A stretch of DNA of 64,000 nt from Bacillota bacterium (GCA_017459895.1 JAFUCA010000006.1:310001-374000), one strand, 5' to 3'. Shown: positions 18,102-26,891, counted from the stretch's first letter. The notes: generated by a model from the letters alone, not told the origin. Program-made: numbers and translations.

Positions 18102-19168
18102 GGGACCAAAAGATCACGCTGATCCGGCCTTACTGCACGGAGCCGGAAAAGACCAGACGCCTCAGCGATGTGCTGCGGGTGGGGCTGCGGGGCTACGATG
18201 TGGAGCTTCTGGAGTCGGCGGCGGAGATCGCCACCGCGGACCTGAGAAACCGGCGGATCCTGTTCGCGATCGAGCTGGGAGAGTCCGGGATCAATCTGAG
18301 CTACTGCAAAATGCTGAAGATGATCCGGCTGGACCGGCAGTGCCTCGAAGGGAGCGTCGCCGGGATCGTGGTGGATGGCAACAGTGAGCTGTTCACCAAA
18401 TCCGTCTGCCGCCATCTGGCGTTTTCGGCGAACCGGGCGGGGTGCACGTTTCCGGGGAGACCTCTGGTGGAGGGGACGGCATCCCTTCGGAACTTCAATA
18501 TCGTTGCCCAGAATCTGCATACGGACAATTACGATGCCTACCGGCAGTCGGTGCGGGCCCTGGTGGATCAGATCGCGGACTTCCGGCGGGAACGGATCGA
18601 GCGTCCGAAGCTTCTGGCGCTGCACGCGGGCAGCGCGAAGACCTCCAACACGATGGGTCTTTGGAACATGGTCAAGGAAGGGCTGGAGGCGCAGATCACG
18701 GAGATATCCCTGTCCGACGGAGAGATCTATGACTGCCGCGGCTGCAACTACGAAGCCTGCCTGCACCTGGGGGAACAGTCAAAATGCTTCTACGGCGGTG
18801 TAATCACCCGGGAGGTCTATCCGGCGATCCTGGACTGCGACGGTCTCGTCATGATCTGTCCCAACTACAACGACGCGGTCAGCGCCAACCTGACGGCTTT
18901 CATCAACCGGATGACCGCTCTGTTCCGGGCCCACCGGTTCTATGAGAAGCGGCTGTACGCCATCATCGTCTCCGGTTACAGCGGCAGCGACATCGTGGCG
19001 GAGCAGCTGATCAGCGCGCTGAACATGAACAAGACCTTTCTCCTCCCTCCGCGGTTTGCCCTGATGCGGATCGCCAACGACCCGGGGGCCATCGCGCAGG
19101 TTCCGAACATCCGGGAGGACGCGGCCGCCTTCGCCGCCCAGATCATGAAAGAGTTTTGTGAAGGTTGA
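18098..19168 (+). CDS. Flavodoxin-fold NAD(P)H-dependent oxidoreductase-like protein
   Basis: A 356-residue protein whose C-terminal half (residues about 165-350) resembles NADPH-dependent FMN reductases/iron-sulfur flavoproteins: LLALHAGSAKTSNT as the phosphate loop, then a cysteine-rich stretch YDCRGCNYEACLHLG and SKCFYGG, and MICPNYNDAVSANLTAFINR. The N-terminal 150 residues match nothing I recognise. The ATG overlaps the previous stop (ATGA). The cysteines could bind a metal cluster. Probably the redox partner of the upstream dehydrogenase and giant protein. Confidence 0.7.
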   Translation: MRDQKITLIRPYCTEPEKTRRLSDVLRVGLRGYDVELLESAAEIATADLRNRRILFAIELGESGINLSYCKMLKMIRLDRQCLEGSVAGIVVDGNSELFTKSVCRHLAFSANRAGCTFPGRPLVEGTASLRNFNIVAQNLHTDNYDAYRQSVRALVDQIADFRRERIERPKLLALHAGSAKTSNTMGLWNMVKEGLEAQITEISLSDGEIYDCRGCNYEACLHLGEQSKCFYGGVITREVYPAILDCDGLVMICPNYNDAVSANLTAFINRMTALFRAHRFYEKRLYAIIVSGYSGSDIVAEQLISALNMNKTFLLPPRFALMRIANDPGAIAQVPNIREDAAAFAAQIMKEFCEG

Positions 19169-19188
19169 GTGAAAACCAAGGAAAAAAC

Positions 19189-19217
19189 TTGACAGAATGT
19201 ATGGATTTTCATACAAT
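19189..19217 (+). promoter_or_regulatory. Strong sigma-A promoter upstream of the pilus/c-di-GMP operon
   Basis: Perfect TTGACA (19189-19194), 17-bp spacer, TACAAT (19212-19217). It lies only 21 bp after the previous stop codon and about 390 bp before the next start, so it makes a long leader or a separate small RNA. Confidence 0.8.
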
Positions 19218-19331
19218 AAAACGGTAAAGAACAAGCCAACCAAATCCTTACCATACGTTGTCGCCGCACGGAACTGCCTCCACAGGTCTGCTGCGGCGAT
19301 TACATTTTCGGGGAAGGGTGCGCACTTGGTG

Positions 19332-19539
19332 TTACTGTAATAATGATGCGTTCGGGAGCTGATGATCAGTACAATTGAAAAACACGTCGGGTTATGAGGC
19401 GCGTTACTGTAATATTAAACTTGTGGAAAGGATCTGATCAGTGGATTTGTTGAAATTTACTGATCAGGATGAAGTGCGTAGGATCAGATTACAGTAATAG
19501 GCTAAGCAGAGAGTTGAAACCAGGCAAAATACTGATCAG
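19332..19539. repeat. Array of TTACTGTAAT and TGATCAG palindromes
   Basis: TTACTGTAAT occurs at 19332-19341 and 19404-19413, and as TTACAGTAAT at 19489-19498; the core is ATTAC-N-GTAAT. TGATCAG occurs at 19363-19369, 19435-19441, 19461-19467 and 19533-19539. Several spacings are exactly 72 bp (19332 to 19404, 19363 to 19435, 19461 to 19533), suggesting a decayed tandem duplication or ordered binding sites about seven helical turns apart. Confidence 0.7.
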
Positions 19540-19612
19540 AGAGTCCAATAAAAGATAAAATTGCAGTAAAGAGGAAACTTGATACTGCCGACGCATCACA
19601 GGAGGAATGAAA

Positions 19613-19990
19613 ATGAACTACCGGCAGGTGGGAGACATACTGGATATGCTGGCAGAGGAACTGCCGCAGGAGTTTTATCGGGAACTTTCGGGAGGGATCA
19701 TTCTGGTGCCGGAGGCGAAACAAAGTCCTCACGGCCCGGACCTTCTCATCATGGGGGAATACGTTCGGTCTCAGATGGGGCGAATGATCAAGATTTATTA
19801 CGGTTCCTTTGAGCGGATGTACCGTCATCTGGATGAGCAGGCACTGACGGAGCAGCTGCGGGAGGTGCTGCGCCACGAGTTTACCCATCACATCGAATCA
19901 CTGGCCGGGGAGCGGGGCCTCGAGATCAAAGACGAGCAGCAGATCCGGGACTATTTGAACAGTTGTCAGATATCCTCAAAAAGTTTATAA
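19613..19990 (+). CDS. Small zincin-type metallopeptidase family protein
   Basis: A 125-residue protein with RHEFTHHIE near residue 90, the HExxHH zinc motif of the minigluzincin-like family (PF06262-like). Proteins of this family are short, cytoplasmic and mostly uncharacterised; proteolysis has not been shown for most. The ATG at 19613 is chosen because GGAGG (19601-19605) is 7 nt away; ATG 19607 is too close. Its TAA overlaps the next ATG by one base, so it is translationally coupled to the c-di-GMP phosphodiesterase gene. Confidence 0.75.
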   Translation: MNYRQVGDILDMLAEELPQEFYRELSGGIILVPEAKQSPHGPDLLIMGEYVRSQMGRMIKIYYGSFERMYRHLDEQALTEQLREVLRHEFTHHIESLAGERGLEIKDEQQIRDYLNSCQISSKSL

Positions 19991-21714
19991 TGAGACCCAT
20001 GAAAAGGCATTTATTCAATCGCTCAAAGGACATCAGACGAACCATCCTGGTGGCGGACGATGAGGAGATCAACCGGCAGATCCTGAAACGCAATCTGGGA
20101 CGGTTTTACGATATCATCGAGGCGTCGGACGGACAGGAAACACTGGAGCGGATCCGGCGCAGCAAGGGAGAGCTGTCCCTGATCATGCTGGATCTGAATA
20201 TGCCCCGCATGACCGGATACGAGGTGCTGGAGGCGATGCAGCAGGAGGAGGACCTTCAGAGGCTTCCGGTCATCGTGCTGACATCGGAGAAGGAAGCGGA
20301 GATCGAGAGCCTGCAGCTGGGGGCGGTGGATTTTCTCGAGAAGGGGAGAGATATGCCGGAGGTGGTCGTTGCCCGTGTGCAGCGGAGCATCGAACTGGCG
20401 GAGGACACGCAGATCATTCGGGACACAGAGGATGACGAGCTGACCGGATTATACAACCGGAAGTTTTTCTTTGAGTATGCGGCTTTGATGAGAGGCCGGG
20501 GGCTGGAACAGCCCATGGACGCGGTCGCGCTGAACGTGGACCGGTTCCACATCCTCAATGAGATCTACGGCAGAAGCTTCGGGGACGAGCTGCTCCGGGC
20601 ACTGGCCCAGGCCGCGCGGCAGGCGCTGAAGGTCTGGGGCGGACTGGCATCCAGGACCGAAGCGGATACATTCCTCATTTACTGCCGGCACATCGAGGAT
20701 CCGGGACAGCTGCTGCGGATCCTGGAGGAGGAGATCCGCCGGCTGGAGCACGCTTCCGCGATCCGCGTGCGGATCGGGATCTGCTCGGATCCGCTGCAGG
20801 AGATGCCCCCGGAGCACCTGTTTGACCGGGCGGTCAGCGCATGCCATTCGATCCCGGGGAATGTCACCGAGCAGGTGGCGTATTACAACGAAAGCATCCA
20901 CGAAAGACAGAGGTTTGAGCAGCGCCTGGTGGCGGACTTCCAGCGGGCGCTCGCCGGCGATGAGATCAAGGTCTACTTCCAGCCCCAGTTCCACATCCAC
21001 GGGGAAGACCGGCCGGTGCTGGCCAGCGCCGAGGCGCTGGTGCGCTGGGAGCATCCGGAGCTTGGGCTGCTGAGCCCGGATCAGTTCATCCCGATCTTTG
21101 AGAAGAACGGTCTGATCCGCCGGCTGGATCAGTATGTCTGGCGCCGGACGGCCCGGCATATGAGCGAATGGAAGAAGAACGATCAACCGATCCTTCCGGT
21201 ATCGATCAATCTGTCCCGGGTGGACCTGTTCGACGATGAGCTGGAAGAGCGGCTGATCGGACTGGTGGAGGAGTTCGGTCTGAAACCGGAAGAATACATG
21301 CTGGAGATCACCGAGTCGGCCTGCGCCGTGGATATGGACCAGATGGTCGCCAAACTGAACCGGCTGAGAGACCGGGGATTCGTCATCGAGATGGACGACT
21401 TCGGCACGGGATACTCTTCGCTGAACGCCCTGACCGAGATCCCGCTGGACGTGCTGAAGGTGGACATGAAGTTCGCCCGCCAGCTGACAGCGGACGAACA
21501 GAGTCACAAGATGATCTCGATCATCATGGAGATCGCCGAATGGCTGTCCGTGGAAACCATCGCCGAAGGCATAGAGACCGAAGAGCAGCTGCGGATATTC
21601 AAATCCCTCGGATGCGATACGGCCCAGGGATATTACTTTTCGAAGGCGCTGCCCGCGGAGAAGTTTGAACAGATGCTCCGCACATATTTCCCAAAGGAGG
21701 AGAGCGTATGTTAA
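19990..21714 (+). CDS. Response regulator with degenerate GGDEF and intact EAL domain
   Basis: A 574-residue signalling protein. A receiver domain comes first (TILVADDEEINRQIL, phospho-acceptor in LIMLDLNMPRM, lysine in LTSEKE), then a GGDEF-like domain whose active site reads RTEAD and so should not make c-di-GMP, then an EAL domain with EALVRW near residue 347, NLSRVDL, ITESAC and DDFGTGYSS, all needed for c-di-GMP hydrolysis. Predicted to be a phosphorylation-controlled phosphodiesterase. The ATG at 19990 overlaps the upstream stop; an in-frame TTG at 19963 is an alternative. Confidence 0.88.
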   Translation: MRPMKRHLFNRSKDIRRTILVADDEEINRQILKRNLGRFYDIIEASDGQETLERIRRSKGELSLIMLDLNMPRMTGYEVLEAMQQEEDLQRLPVIVLTSEKEAEIESLQLGAVDFLEKGRDMPEVVVARVQRSIELAEDTQIIRDTEDDELTGLYNRKFFFEYAALMRGRGLEQPMDAVALNVDRFHILNEIYGRSFGDELLRALAQAARQALKVWGGLASRTEADTFLIYCRHIEDPGQLLRILEEEIRRLEHASAIRVRIGICSDPLQEMPPEHLFDRAVSACHSIPGNVTEQVAYYNESIHERQRFEQRLVADFQRALAGDEIKVYFQPQFHIHGEDRPVLASAEALVRWEHPELGLLSPDQFIPIFEKNGLIRRLDQYVWRRTARHMSEWKKNDQPILPVSINLSRVDLFDDELEERLIGLVEEFGLKPEEYMLEITESACAVDMDQMVAKLNRLRDRGFVIEMDDFGTGYSSLNALTEIPLDVLKVDMKFARQLTADEQSHKMISIIMEIAEWLSVETIAEGIETEEQLRIFKSLGCDTAQGYYFSKALPAEKFEQMLRTYFPKEESVC

Positions 21715-22049
21715 CAATCGATGCCCTCAGAGAGATCGGCGTTGAGCCGGAGGACGGTCTGAAGCGCTGTCTGAACGATGAGAGTTTTTATCTCACCCTG
21801 GTAAAGATGATCCCCGGCGATCAGGGATTCCCGAAGCTGCAGGAAGCCCTCGCGGCGAAGGATCTGGACGCAGCCTTTGAAGCGGCCCATGCCCTCAAGG
21901 GAGTGCTCGCGAACCTTTCGCTGACACCGCTCCAGAAGCCGGTGGAGGAGATCACAGAGTTTCTGCGGGCCCGCACGGAGATGGATTACACGCCGCTGCT
22001 GGAGACGATCATGGAGCAGAAGGCGAAGCTGGATGCCCTCATGGAATAA
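21708..22049 (+). CDS. Hpt (histidine phosphotransfer) domain protein
   Basis: A 113-residue single-domain protein with AAHALKGVLANL near residue 61, the phosphoryl-accepting histidine motif of Hpt domains, in an all-helical context. It overlaps the response regulator-EAL gene by 7 bp and most likely exchanges phosphate with that receiver. No histidine kinase is encoded in the window, so the phosphate donor must be elsewhere. Confidence 0.85.
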   Translation: MLTIDALREIGVEPEDGLKRCLNDESFYLTLVKMIPGDQGFPKLQEALAAKDLDAAFEAAHALKGVLANLSLTPLQKPVEEITEFLRARTEMDYTPLLETIMEQKAKLDALME

Positions 22050-22061
22050 AAGGAGACGGAA

Positions 22062-23057
22062 GTGAGCGGCCATCGCAGCAGATATAGCGAAGAGACGATT
22101 CGAAAGCGCTTTCGGGACAAGGCCCGGCAGGCGCTGTTTGTGCTGTGCATGGTCACGCTGATGCTGGGGATCTGTGCCTGCGGGGATGCCTCCTCGTCGG
22201 AAGCCGCCTCCGGCGGCGCGTCGGATCAGAGCGCGAAAGCCTCCGGCGAAAGCTACGATGCCCCCGACTTCAAGGGGTCTTCCTTTCACGAGGGAGATGC
22301 TTCTTCGGGAGCCGGCGCGTCCATCGACACATCGAAGGTGTCCGACGGATACGTGGCGGTCTCGGCCAGCTCTTCCTCCCGCCTGAAGTTTCAGGTGATC
22401 AAGGGGGAGGATACCTACAACTACGACATCGACTCCGGCGGCGATCCCTCGGTCTTCCCGCTGCAATGCGGAAACGGCACCTATCAGTTCCGGGTCATGG
22501 AGAACATCACCGGCAGCAAGTACGCGGAGCTCTATTCCACCTCCGCGGACGTCAGCCTTTCCGATGAGTTCCAGCCTTTCCTTCGCCCCAGCGACTACGT
22601 GGATTACGCGAAAGACTCGGCCTGCGTGAAGAAGGCGGCGGAGATTTCTGCAAAGGCCGGCTCGGCGATGGATGTGGTCTCCGGGGTATACGATTACATC
22701 ACCAAGGGCGTCACCTACGATACAGATAAAGCTAAGACCGTAGAGAGCGGCTATCTGCCCGCGCCGGACGAGACCATGAAGAGCGGCAAGGGGATCTGCT
22801 TCGACTACGCCTCCCTGGCCGCGGCGATGCTGCGCAGCCAGGGCATCCCGACCAAGGTCATCTTCGGCTACGTGGCGCCGGACGACCTGTATCACGCGTG
22901 GAATATGTTCTATACCAAAGAGACCGGATGGGTCACGGTGGATTATAAAGTCAGCGGGGACAGCTGGAACCGGCTGGATCTGACCTTCGCCGCAGGCGGG
23001 GCGGACAGCGATTTCATCGGGGACGGCAGTCACTACTCGGATGTATATTTTTATTAA
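22062..23057 (+). CDS. Transglutaminase-like lipoprotein
   Basis: A 331-residue exported protein. After a basic start it has a hydrophobic segment ending LGICACGD, a plausible lipobox near residue 40, and a Ser/Ala-rich linker. The C-terminal half has a transglutaminase-like core with the Cys in KGICFDYASLAAAM, the His in LYHAWNMF and the Asp in WVTVDYK, so the catalytic triad looks intact. In bacteria such domains are usually cysteine peptidases or cross-linkers at the cell surface. The start is GTG at 22062 with AAGGAGAC upstream. It lies between the signalling genes and the pilus-like genes. Confidence 0.82.
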   Translation: MSGHRSRYSEETIRKRFRDKARQALFVLCMVTLMLGICACGDASSSEAASGGASDQSAKASGESYDAPDFKGSSFHEGDASSGAGASIDTSKVSDGYVAVSASSSSRLKFQVIKGEDTYNYDIDSGGDPSVFPLQCGNGTYQFRVMENITGSKYAELYSTSADVSLSDEFQPFLRPSDYVDYAKDSACVKKAAEISAKAGSAMDVVSGVYDYITKGVTYDTDKAKTVESGYLPAPDETMKSGKGICFDYASLAAAMLRSQGIPTKVIFGYVAPDDLYHAWNMFYTKETGWVTVDYKVSGDSWNRLDLTFAAGGADSDFIGDGSHYSDVYFY

Positions 23058-23069
23058 CGGAGAACGGAA

Positions 23070-24116
23070 ATGAGTAAAGTCAAGAAACTGGACAATCTGG
23101 GCGTCAGCGCGTTCTGCGAGAGCTTAGGGCTGATGGCCCGGGCCGGAATCCAGACCGATGAAGCCATCGCCCTGCTCGGCCAGAGCAGGCAGACCGAAGG
23201 CGTTCTGGGAACGGCGCTGGAGCAGATGAAGCAGTCGGTCGAACAGGGTAAGGGACTGTCCCAGGCCATGGAGGAGGCAGGGATCTTCCCCGCCTACGCC
23301 CTGAAGATGATCCGGGCCGGCGAGAGCGCCGGCCGCCTCGAGGACGTGCTGATGCGCCTGGCGGACTATTACAGGGATCAGAAGACCATCGGCGAGAAGC
23401 TGAAGGCCGCGGTCACCTATCCGGCAGCCATGCTGGTGATGATCATCATCGTGCTGGCGGTCATGCTGGCCAAGGTGCTCCCCACGTTCACCGATGTCTA
23501 CGACAAGATGACCGGAAGCCTGGCGGCTTCCAGCTACAGCTACATTCGCTGGGCCTACGGGTTCAGCTGGGTGGCGCTGATCATCATGATCCTCCTGGCC
23601 CTGGCCCTGCTGATCGGTCGGGCGGCCTGGAACAGCGAGAAGCGGTCCGGCCTGGAGAAGCTGCTGCGGAAGATCCCCATCTGCGAGAACATCCTGCAGA
23701 GCATGGCGATGTTCCGGTTCACCTCAGCGCTGGAGACGTTCCTGGCCAGCGGGGAGATGCAGGACATTGCCGTTCATGAGAGTATTCAGATGACCGATTA
23801 CCAGCCTTTGGAAGAGAAGCTGAAGACCTGTCTGCACCGGATGCAGGAAGGCCACAGTTTCGCCCAGGCGGCTTACGACGAACAGATCCTGGAACCGGTC
23901 TACGGACGGATGCTGCTGGCGGGAGAGCGCAGCGGCAGCATGGAATCCGTGCTGCGGCGCCTGACGAAGCTGCTGGAGGAGAACGCCGGAAATCAGGTGG
24001 ACCGGCTGGTGGGCACCATCGATCCGCTGCTGTCCGGCGTGCTGATGGTGACGGTGGGGCTGTCGCTTCTCAGCGTCATGCTGCCCCTCATCGGCATCAT
24101 GAATACCATCGGTTAA
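23070..24116 (+). CDS. GspF/PilC-type inner membrane platform protein
   Basis: A 348-residue type II secretion F family protein, the membrane platform on which pilus ATPases act. It has two T2SSF repeats (residues about 14-130 and 210-335), each with the FCESLGLMARAG or FTSALETFLASGEM start and the SGRLEDVLMRLADYY / SGSMESVLRRLTKLLEE motif, and three membrane segments. Length and layout are normal. It begins the pilus-like block and is 13 bp from the lipoprotein gene. Confidence 0.9.
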   Translation: MSKVKKLDNLGVSAFCESLGLMARAGIQTDEAIALLGQSRQTEGVLGTALEQMKQSVEQGKGLSQAMEEAGIFPAYALKMIRAGESAGRLEDVLMRLADYYRDQKTIGEKLKAAVTYPAAMLVMIIIVLAVMLAKVLPTFTDVYDKMTGSLAASSYSYIRWAYGFSWVALIIMILLALALLIGRAAWNSEKRSGLEKLLRKIPICENILQSMAMFRFTSALETFLASGEMQDIAVHESIQMTDYQPLEEKLKTCLHRMQEGHSFAQAAYDEQILEPVYGRMLLAGERSGSMESVLRRLTKLLEENAGNQVDRLVGTIDPLLSGVLMVTVGLSLLSVMLPLIGIMNTIG

Positions 24117-24137
24117 ACGGAGATCAGAGGAGCTGCC

Positions 24138-24452
24138 ATGTATTCGGATAAAGTCAAAAAAACAACGCTCCTGATCGTAAGCCTTCTGATCCTGTGTCTG
24201 ATCGCCGCGGCCCTGGTCTGGTGGGCCGTCAGCGCCGGGACCAGGAACATGAAGGAGGAGGGCGTGACGGCGCTGAAGCAGACCATTACCAGCGCTGCCC
24301 GCCAGTGCTACGTCGTCGAGGGGGTCTATCCTTCGGATCTGGCCTACCTGGAGGACAACTACGGTCTGCGGATCAACAAAGATGACTATTACGTGACCTA
24401 CGAAGCCTTCGCGCAGAATCTGCCGCCGACGGTCCGGGTCACGCTGAGATAA
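24138..24452 (+). CDS. Small pilin-like membrane protein
   Basis: A 104-residue protein with a short basic start, one membrane helix (about residues 10-32) and a small extracellular domain with RQCYVVEGVYPSDLAYLEDNYG. That stretch resembles the conserved YP region after the N-terminal helix of pseudopilins. The usual prepilin peptidase site (G before a Phe/Met with Glu at +5) is absent. Probably a structural or assembly subunit of the pilus-like machine; the assignment rests on context and topology. Confidence 0.6.
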   Translation: MYSDKVKKTTLLIVSLLILCLIAAALVWWAVSAGTRNMKEEGVTALKQTITSAARQCYVVEGVYPSDLAYLEDNYGLRINKDDYYVTYEAFAQNLPPTVRVTLR

Positions 24453-24462
24453 CGAGGATGCT

Positions 24463-24939
24463 ATGAACCGCGAAAAGAGTTCCCCTCTGGGACTATACAC
24501 AATCGGAATAGCGGCGCTGTTTCTGCTGGGCTTCCTGCTGCTGATCGTCTTCGGCGCGCAGGTGTACAGCGATGCGGTGAGCGGGCAGGACGAGAACAGC
24601 CAGAGCCGGGCCCTCCGGTCCTATCTGATCAACTGCACCCAGACAGCCGCGGCGGAGGACGTGACCGTGGAGGACGGGGCCGAGAGCCGGGTCCTGGTGA
24701 TCCGGGACAGCGGCACGGCCTACGGCCTTCGGATCTTTTTGCATGAAGGTCAGCTGGTGGAATACTACGGACGGCTGGACGCGCAGCCGGATCCGGAGCA
24801 GGCGCAGCCGGTGGCGGAGACATCGGTGTTTACCGTGGAGCAGATCGATGAGGATGTGTACGCGGTGACGACGGATGCCGGACGGAGCCTGCTGCACGCG
24901 GGAGGAACCGGCACAGGCGAAGGAGGTGACACCCGGTGA
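24463..24939 (+). CDS. Single-TM protein, DUF4860-like, pilus-like locus
   Basis: A 158-residue protein: basic N-terminus, one membrane helix at about residues 11-33, then a mostly beta extracellular domain (SRALRSYLINCTQ ... YGLRIFLHEGQLVEYYG). It looks like DUF4860 proteins that occur in clostridial GspF/PilT loci, by recollection. No prepilin cleavage motif is visible. It overlaps the next gene by 4 bp. Confidence 0.55.
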   Translation: MNREKSSPLGLYTIGIAALFLLGFLLLIVFGAQVYSDAVSGQDENSQSRALRSYLINCTQTAAAEDVTVEDGAESRVLVIRDSGTAYGLRIFLHEGQLVEYYGRLDAQPDPEQAQPVAETSVFTVEQIDEDVYAVTTDAGRSLLHAGGTGTGEGGDTR

Positions 24940-25415
24940 ACAGGCACAGGACAATGACAGCGTTCTACCTGGAGACGGTGCTGATGGTGATCATCTTCGT
25001 GCTGGTCATCGCCATCCTGTCCCAGGTGTTCGGCCTCGCCAGATCCGAGAGCCGGCAGGCGCAGCAGCTGACCAACGCGGTCTGTCTGGCGCAGAATGCG
25101 GCCCAGGCAGCGGCGGGAGCGGACAGTGAAGAAGGGATGCTCCGGCTTTTGGACGAGAACGGAAACGCCCGGATCGAAGACAGAGACGGAAGCAGCGTGG
25201 TGACCGCCTGGTACGACGGCGATATGCACCCGGTGAGCGCTGAGGCGGCAGCGGCGGATGAATCGGCGCTGCGGCTGGAGGCCACCTGGGCGCCGAAGCA
25301 GTCTCAGACCGGCAGCTTCGTAAACAGCGACATCGCGGTCTATGCGGGGGCTTCGAAGGACCCGGTGTACACGCTGAACACCGGCGTGTATCTGAGAGAG
25401 GAGGGGGCGCGATGA
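24936..25415 (+). CDS. Minor-pilin-like single-TM protein
   Basis: A 159-residue protein with GTG start behind a GGAGGTGA ribosome site. Its N-terminus TAFYLETVLMVIIFVLVIAI most resembles a prepilin N-terminus, with a glutamate at the head of the hydrophobic helix, but a true G-F-x-x-x-E site is missing (alanine replaces glycine and the spacing differs). The rest is a small alpha/beta domain. It overlaps both neighbours by 4 bp, so the pilin-like genes are strictly co-translated. Confidence 0.55.
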   Translation: MNRHRTMTAFYLETVLMVIIFVLVIAILSQVFGLARSESRQAQQLTNAVCLAQNAAQAAAGADSEEGMLRLLDENGNARIEDRDGSSVVTAWYDGDMHPVSAEAAAADESALRLEATWAPKQSQTGSFVNSDIAVYAGASKDPVYTLNTGVYLREEGAR

Positions 25416-25816
25416 AACAGGTGCCGATCAAGCTGGGGCCGGTGGCGCTGCTGCTGACGGTGATCAGCATCTGCCTGACGGTCATGGCGATCCTGACCTT
25501 CTCGACGGCGGGCGCGGACAAGACCATGGCGGTCATGTTCGCCGATTCGACCCAGATCCGGTACACACTGGAGCAGGGCGGACAGGAGTTTCTGCAGCAG
25601 ACCGATGAGGTGCTGGCCGCCGGAGGGCAGCTGGCCGACGTGCCGGATGCAAAGGCTGAGGCAGGCGGGATCGAGAAGGTCCTGGAAGAAGAGGGCTACC
25701 GCCTGACGATCCGGCTGGAGCCGGCTGGAGCGAATGATTACACCATCCGGCAGTGGACGCTGGAGAAGGAATGGGAAGAGAGCGAAACGATCGACGGGTT
25801 ATGGCAGGGATTCTGA
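25412..25816 (+). CDS. Small single-TM protein of the pilus-like locus
   Basis: A 134-residue protein with one membrane helix (residues about 9-30, GPVALLLTVISICLTVMAIL) and a helical then beta-rich outer part (QGGQEFLQQTDEVLAAGG). No homologue recognised. It overlaps the preceding minor-pilin-like gene and is 19 bp from pilT, so it is probably another subunit or assembly factor of the same machine. Confidence 0.55.
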   Translation: MKQVPIKLGPVALLLTVISICLTVMAILTFSTAGADKTMAVMFADSTQIRYTLEQGGQEFLQQTDEVLAAGGQLADVPDAKAEAGGIEKVLEEEGYRLTIRLEPAGANDYTIRQWTLEKEWEESETIDGLWQGF

Positions 25817-25835
25817 TTCCGGAAAGGATAGAGCG

Positions 25836-26891
25836 ATGAACATTTTGGACATTCTGAAAACAGCAATGGAGCGGGACTCATCGGATATTTTCCTGGTGGC
25901 CGGCCTTCCGGTGACCTATAAGGTCCGGGGGCACCAGTTCCGGGAAGGAGAGCGGCTGCTGCCCGACGCCATCAACGAGATCGTCGGACAGATCTATCAG
26001 GTCAGCGGCCGGGAACGGAAGCTGGTGGATCAGGGAATGGACGATGACTTCTCCTTCGCGGTCCGGGATATGGGACGGTTCCGGGTGAACGTATTCCGCC
26101 AGCGCGGCTCGCTGGCTGCGGTGATCCGGGTCATCCGATTCGGACTGCCGGATCCGAAGGAGATGGGGATTCCGGAGACGGTCCTGTCCCTGGCCGAAGA
26201 GAAAAAGGGACTGGTGCTGATCACCGGCGCGGCGGGCACGGGCAAGTCCACGACGCTGGCCTGTATGATCGACCGGATCAACCGCTCCAGAGACGGGCAT
26301 ATCATCACCATGGAGGATCCCATCGAGTACATCCACCGGCACGACCGGTCCATCGTATCCCAGAGGGAGATCTCCATCGACACCCCGGGATATCTGGATT
26401 CCCTGCGCTCAGCCCTGCGGGAAAGCCCGGACGTGATCCTGCTGGGGGAGATGCGGGACTACGATACCATCTCGGCGGCCATCACGGCGGCGGAGACGGG
26501 GGTGCTGCTGCTTTCGACGCTGCACACCAGCAGCGCCGCCAACACCATCAACCGGATCATCGATGTGTTCCCCGCCAACCAGCAGCAGCAGGTCAAGATT
26601 CAGCTGGCCCAGATACTCAAGGGAGTTGTCTGCCAGCAGCTGGTGCCCTCCACCGACGGCGGGCAGGTGCCGGTGTTCGAGATCATGAAGTCCACGCCCG
26701 CGATTCAGAATATGATCCGGGAGGGCAAGCTGCACCAGCTGGATTCGACGATGCAGGCGGGGGCTGCCGAGGGCATGTGCACGATGGACGGCTCTCTGAT
26801 GCAGCTGTACCGCGCCGGTAAGATCACGAAGGAAACCGCGCTGATTTCCTGCGTGTATTACGAAAACATGAAGAAACGGCTCGAAATGTAG
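25836..26891 (+). CDS. pilT: PilT-like type IV pilus ATPase
   Basis: A 351-residue secretion ATPase of the PilT class, which powers pilus retraction. Residues 1-100 form the PAS-like N-terminal domain (SSDIFLVAGLPVTYKVRG), followed by Walker A GAAGTGKST near 130, the Asp box TMEDPIEY, Walker B LLGEMRD near 206 and the His box STLHTSSAANTINRI. All catalytic parts are intact. The start at 25836 has GGAAAGG upstream. No PilB-type extension ATPase is in the window, so either this ATPase does both jobs or PilB is elsewhere. Confidence 0.92.
   Translation: MNILDILKTAMERDSSDIFLVAGLPVTYKVRGHQFREGERLLPDAINEIVGQIYQVSGRERKLVDQGMDDDFSFAVRDMGRFRVNVFRQRGSLAAVIRVIRFGLPDPKEMGIPETVLSLAEEKKGLVLITGAAGTGKSTTLACMIDRINRSRDGHIITMEDPIEYIHRHDRSIVSQREISIDTPGYLDSLRSALRESPDVILLGEMRDYDTISAAITAAETGVLLLSTLHTSSAANTINRIIDVFPANQQQQVKIQLAQILKGVVCQQLVPSTDGGQVPVFEIMKSTPAIQNMIREGKLHQLDSTMQAGAAEGMCTMDGSLMQLYRAGKITKETALISCVYYENMKKRLEM

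Larger units (their letters stand above)
19169..19612 (+). other. 444-bp intergenic region with promoter, hairpin and palindrome array
   Basis: No credible coding sequence. It holds the TTGACA/TACAAT promoter, then a hairpin with TCGCCGCA near 19260 pairing with TGCGGCGA near 19300, then the TTACTGTAAT/TGATCAG array (19332-19539), then the GGAGG ribosome site of the next gene (19601-19605). It is clearly more AT-rich than the flanking genes. A structured leader or non-coding RNA is possible; I recognise no known RNA family. Confidence 0.6.

Noticed and set aside
19224-19330. 6S RNA, SRP RNA or c-di-GMP riboswitch in the leader of the pilus/c-di-GMP operon
   Set aside because: A promoter and a GC hairpin are present, but I could not find conserved core motifs of these RNA classes, so no family is claimed.
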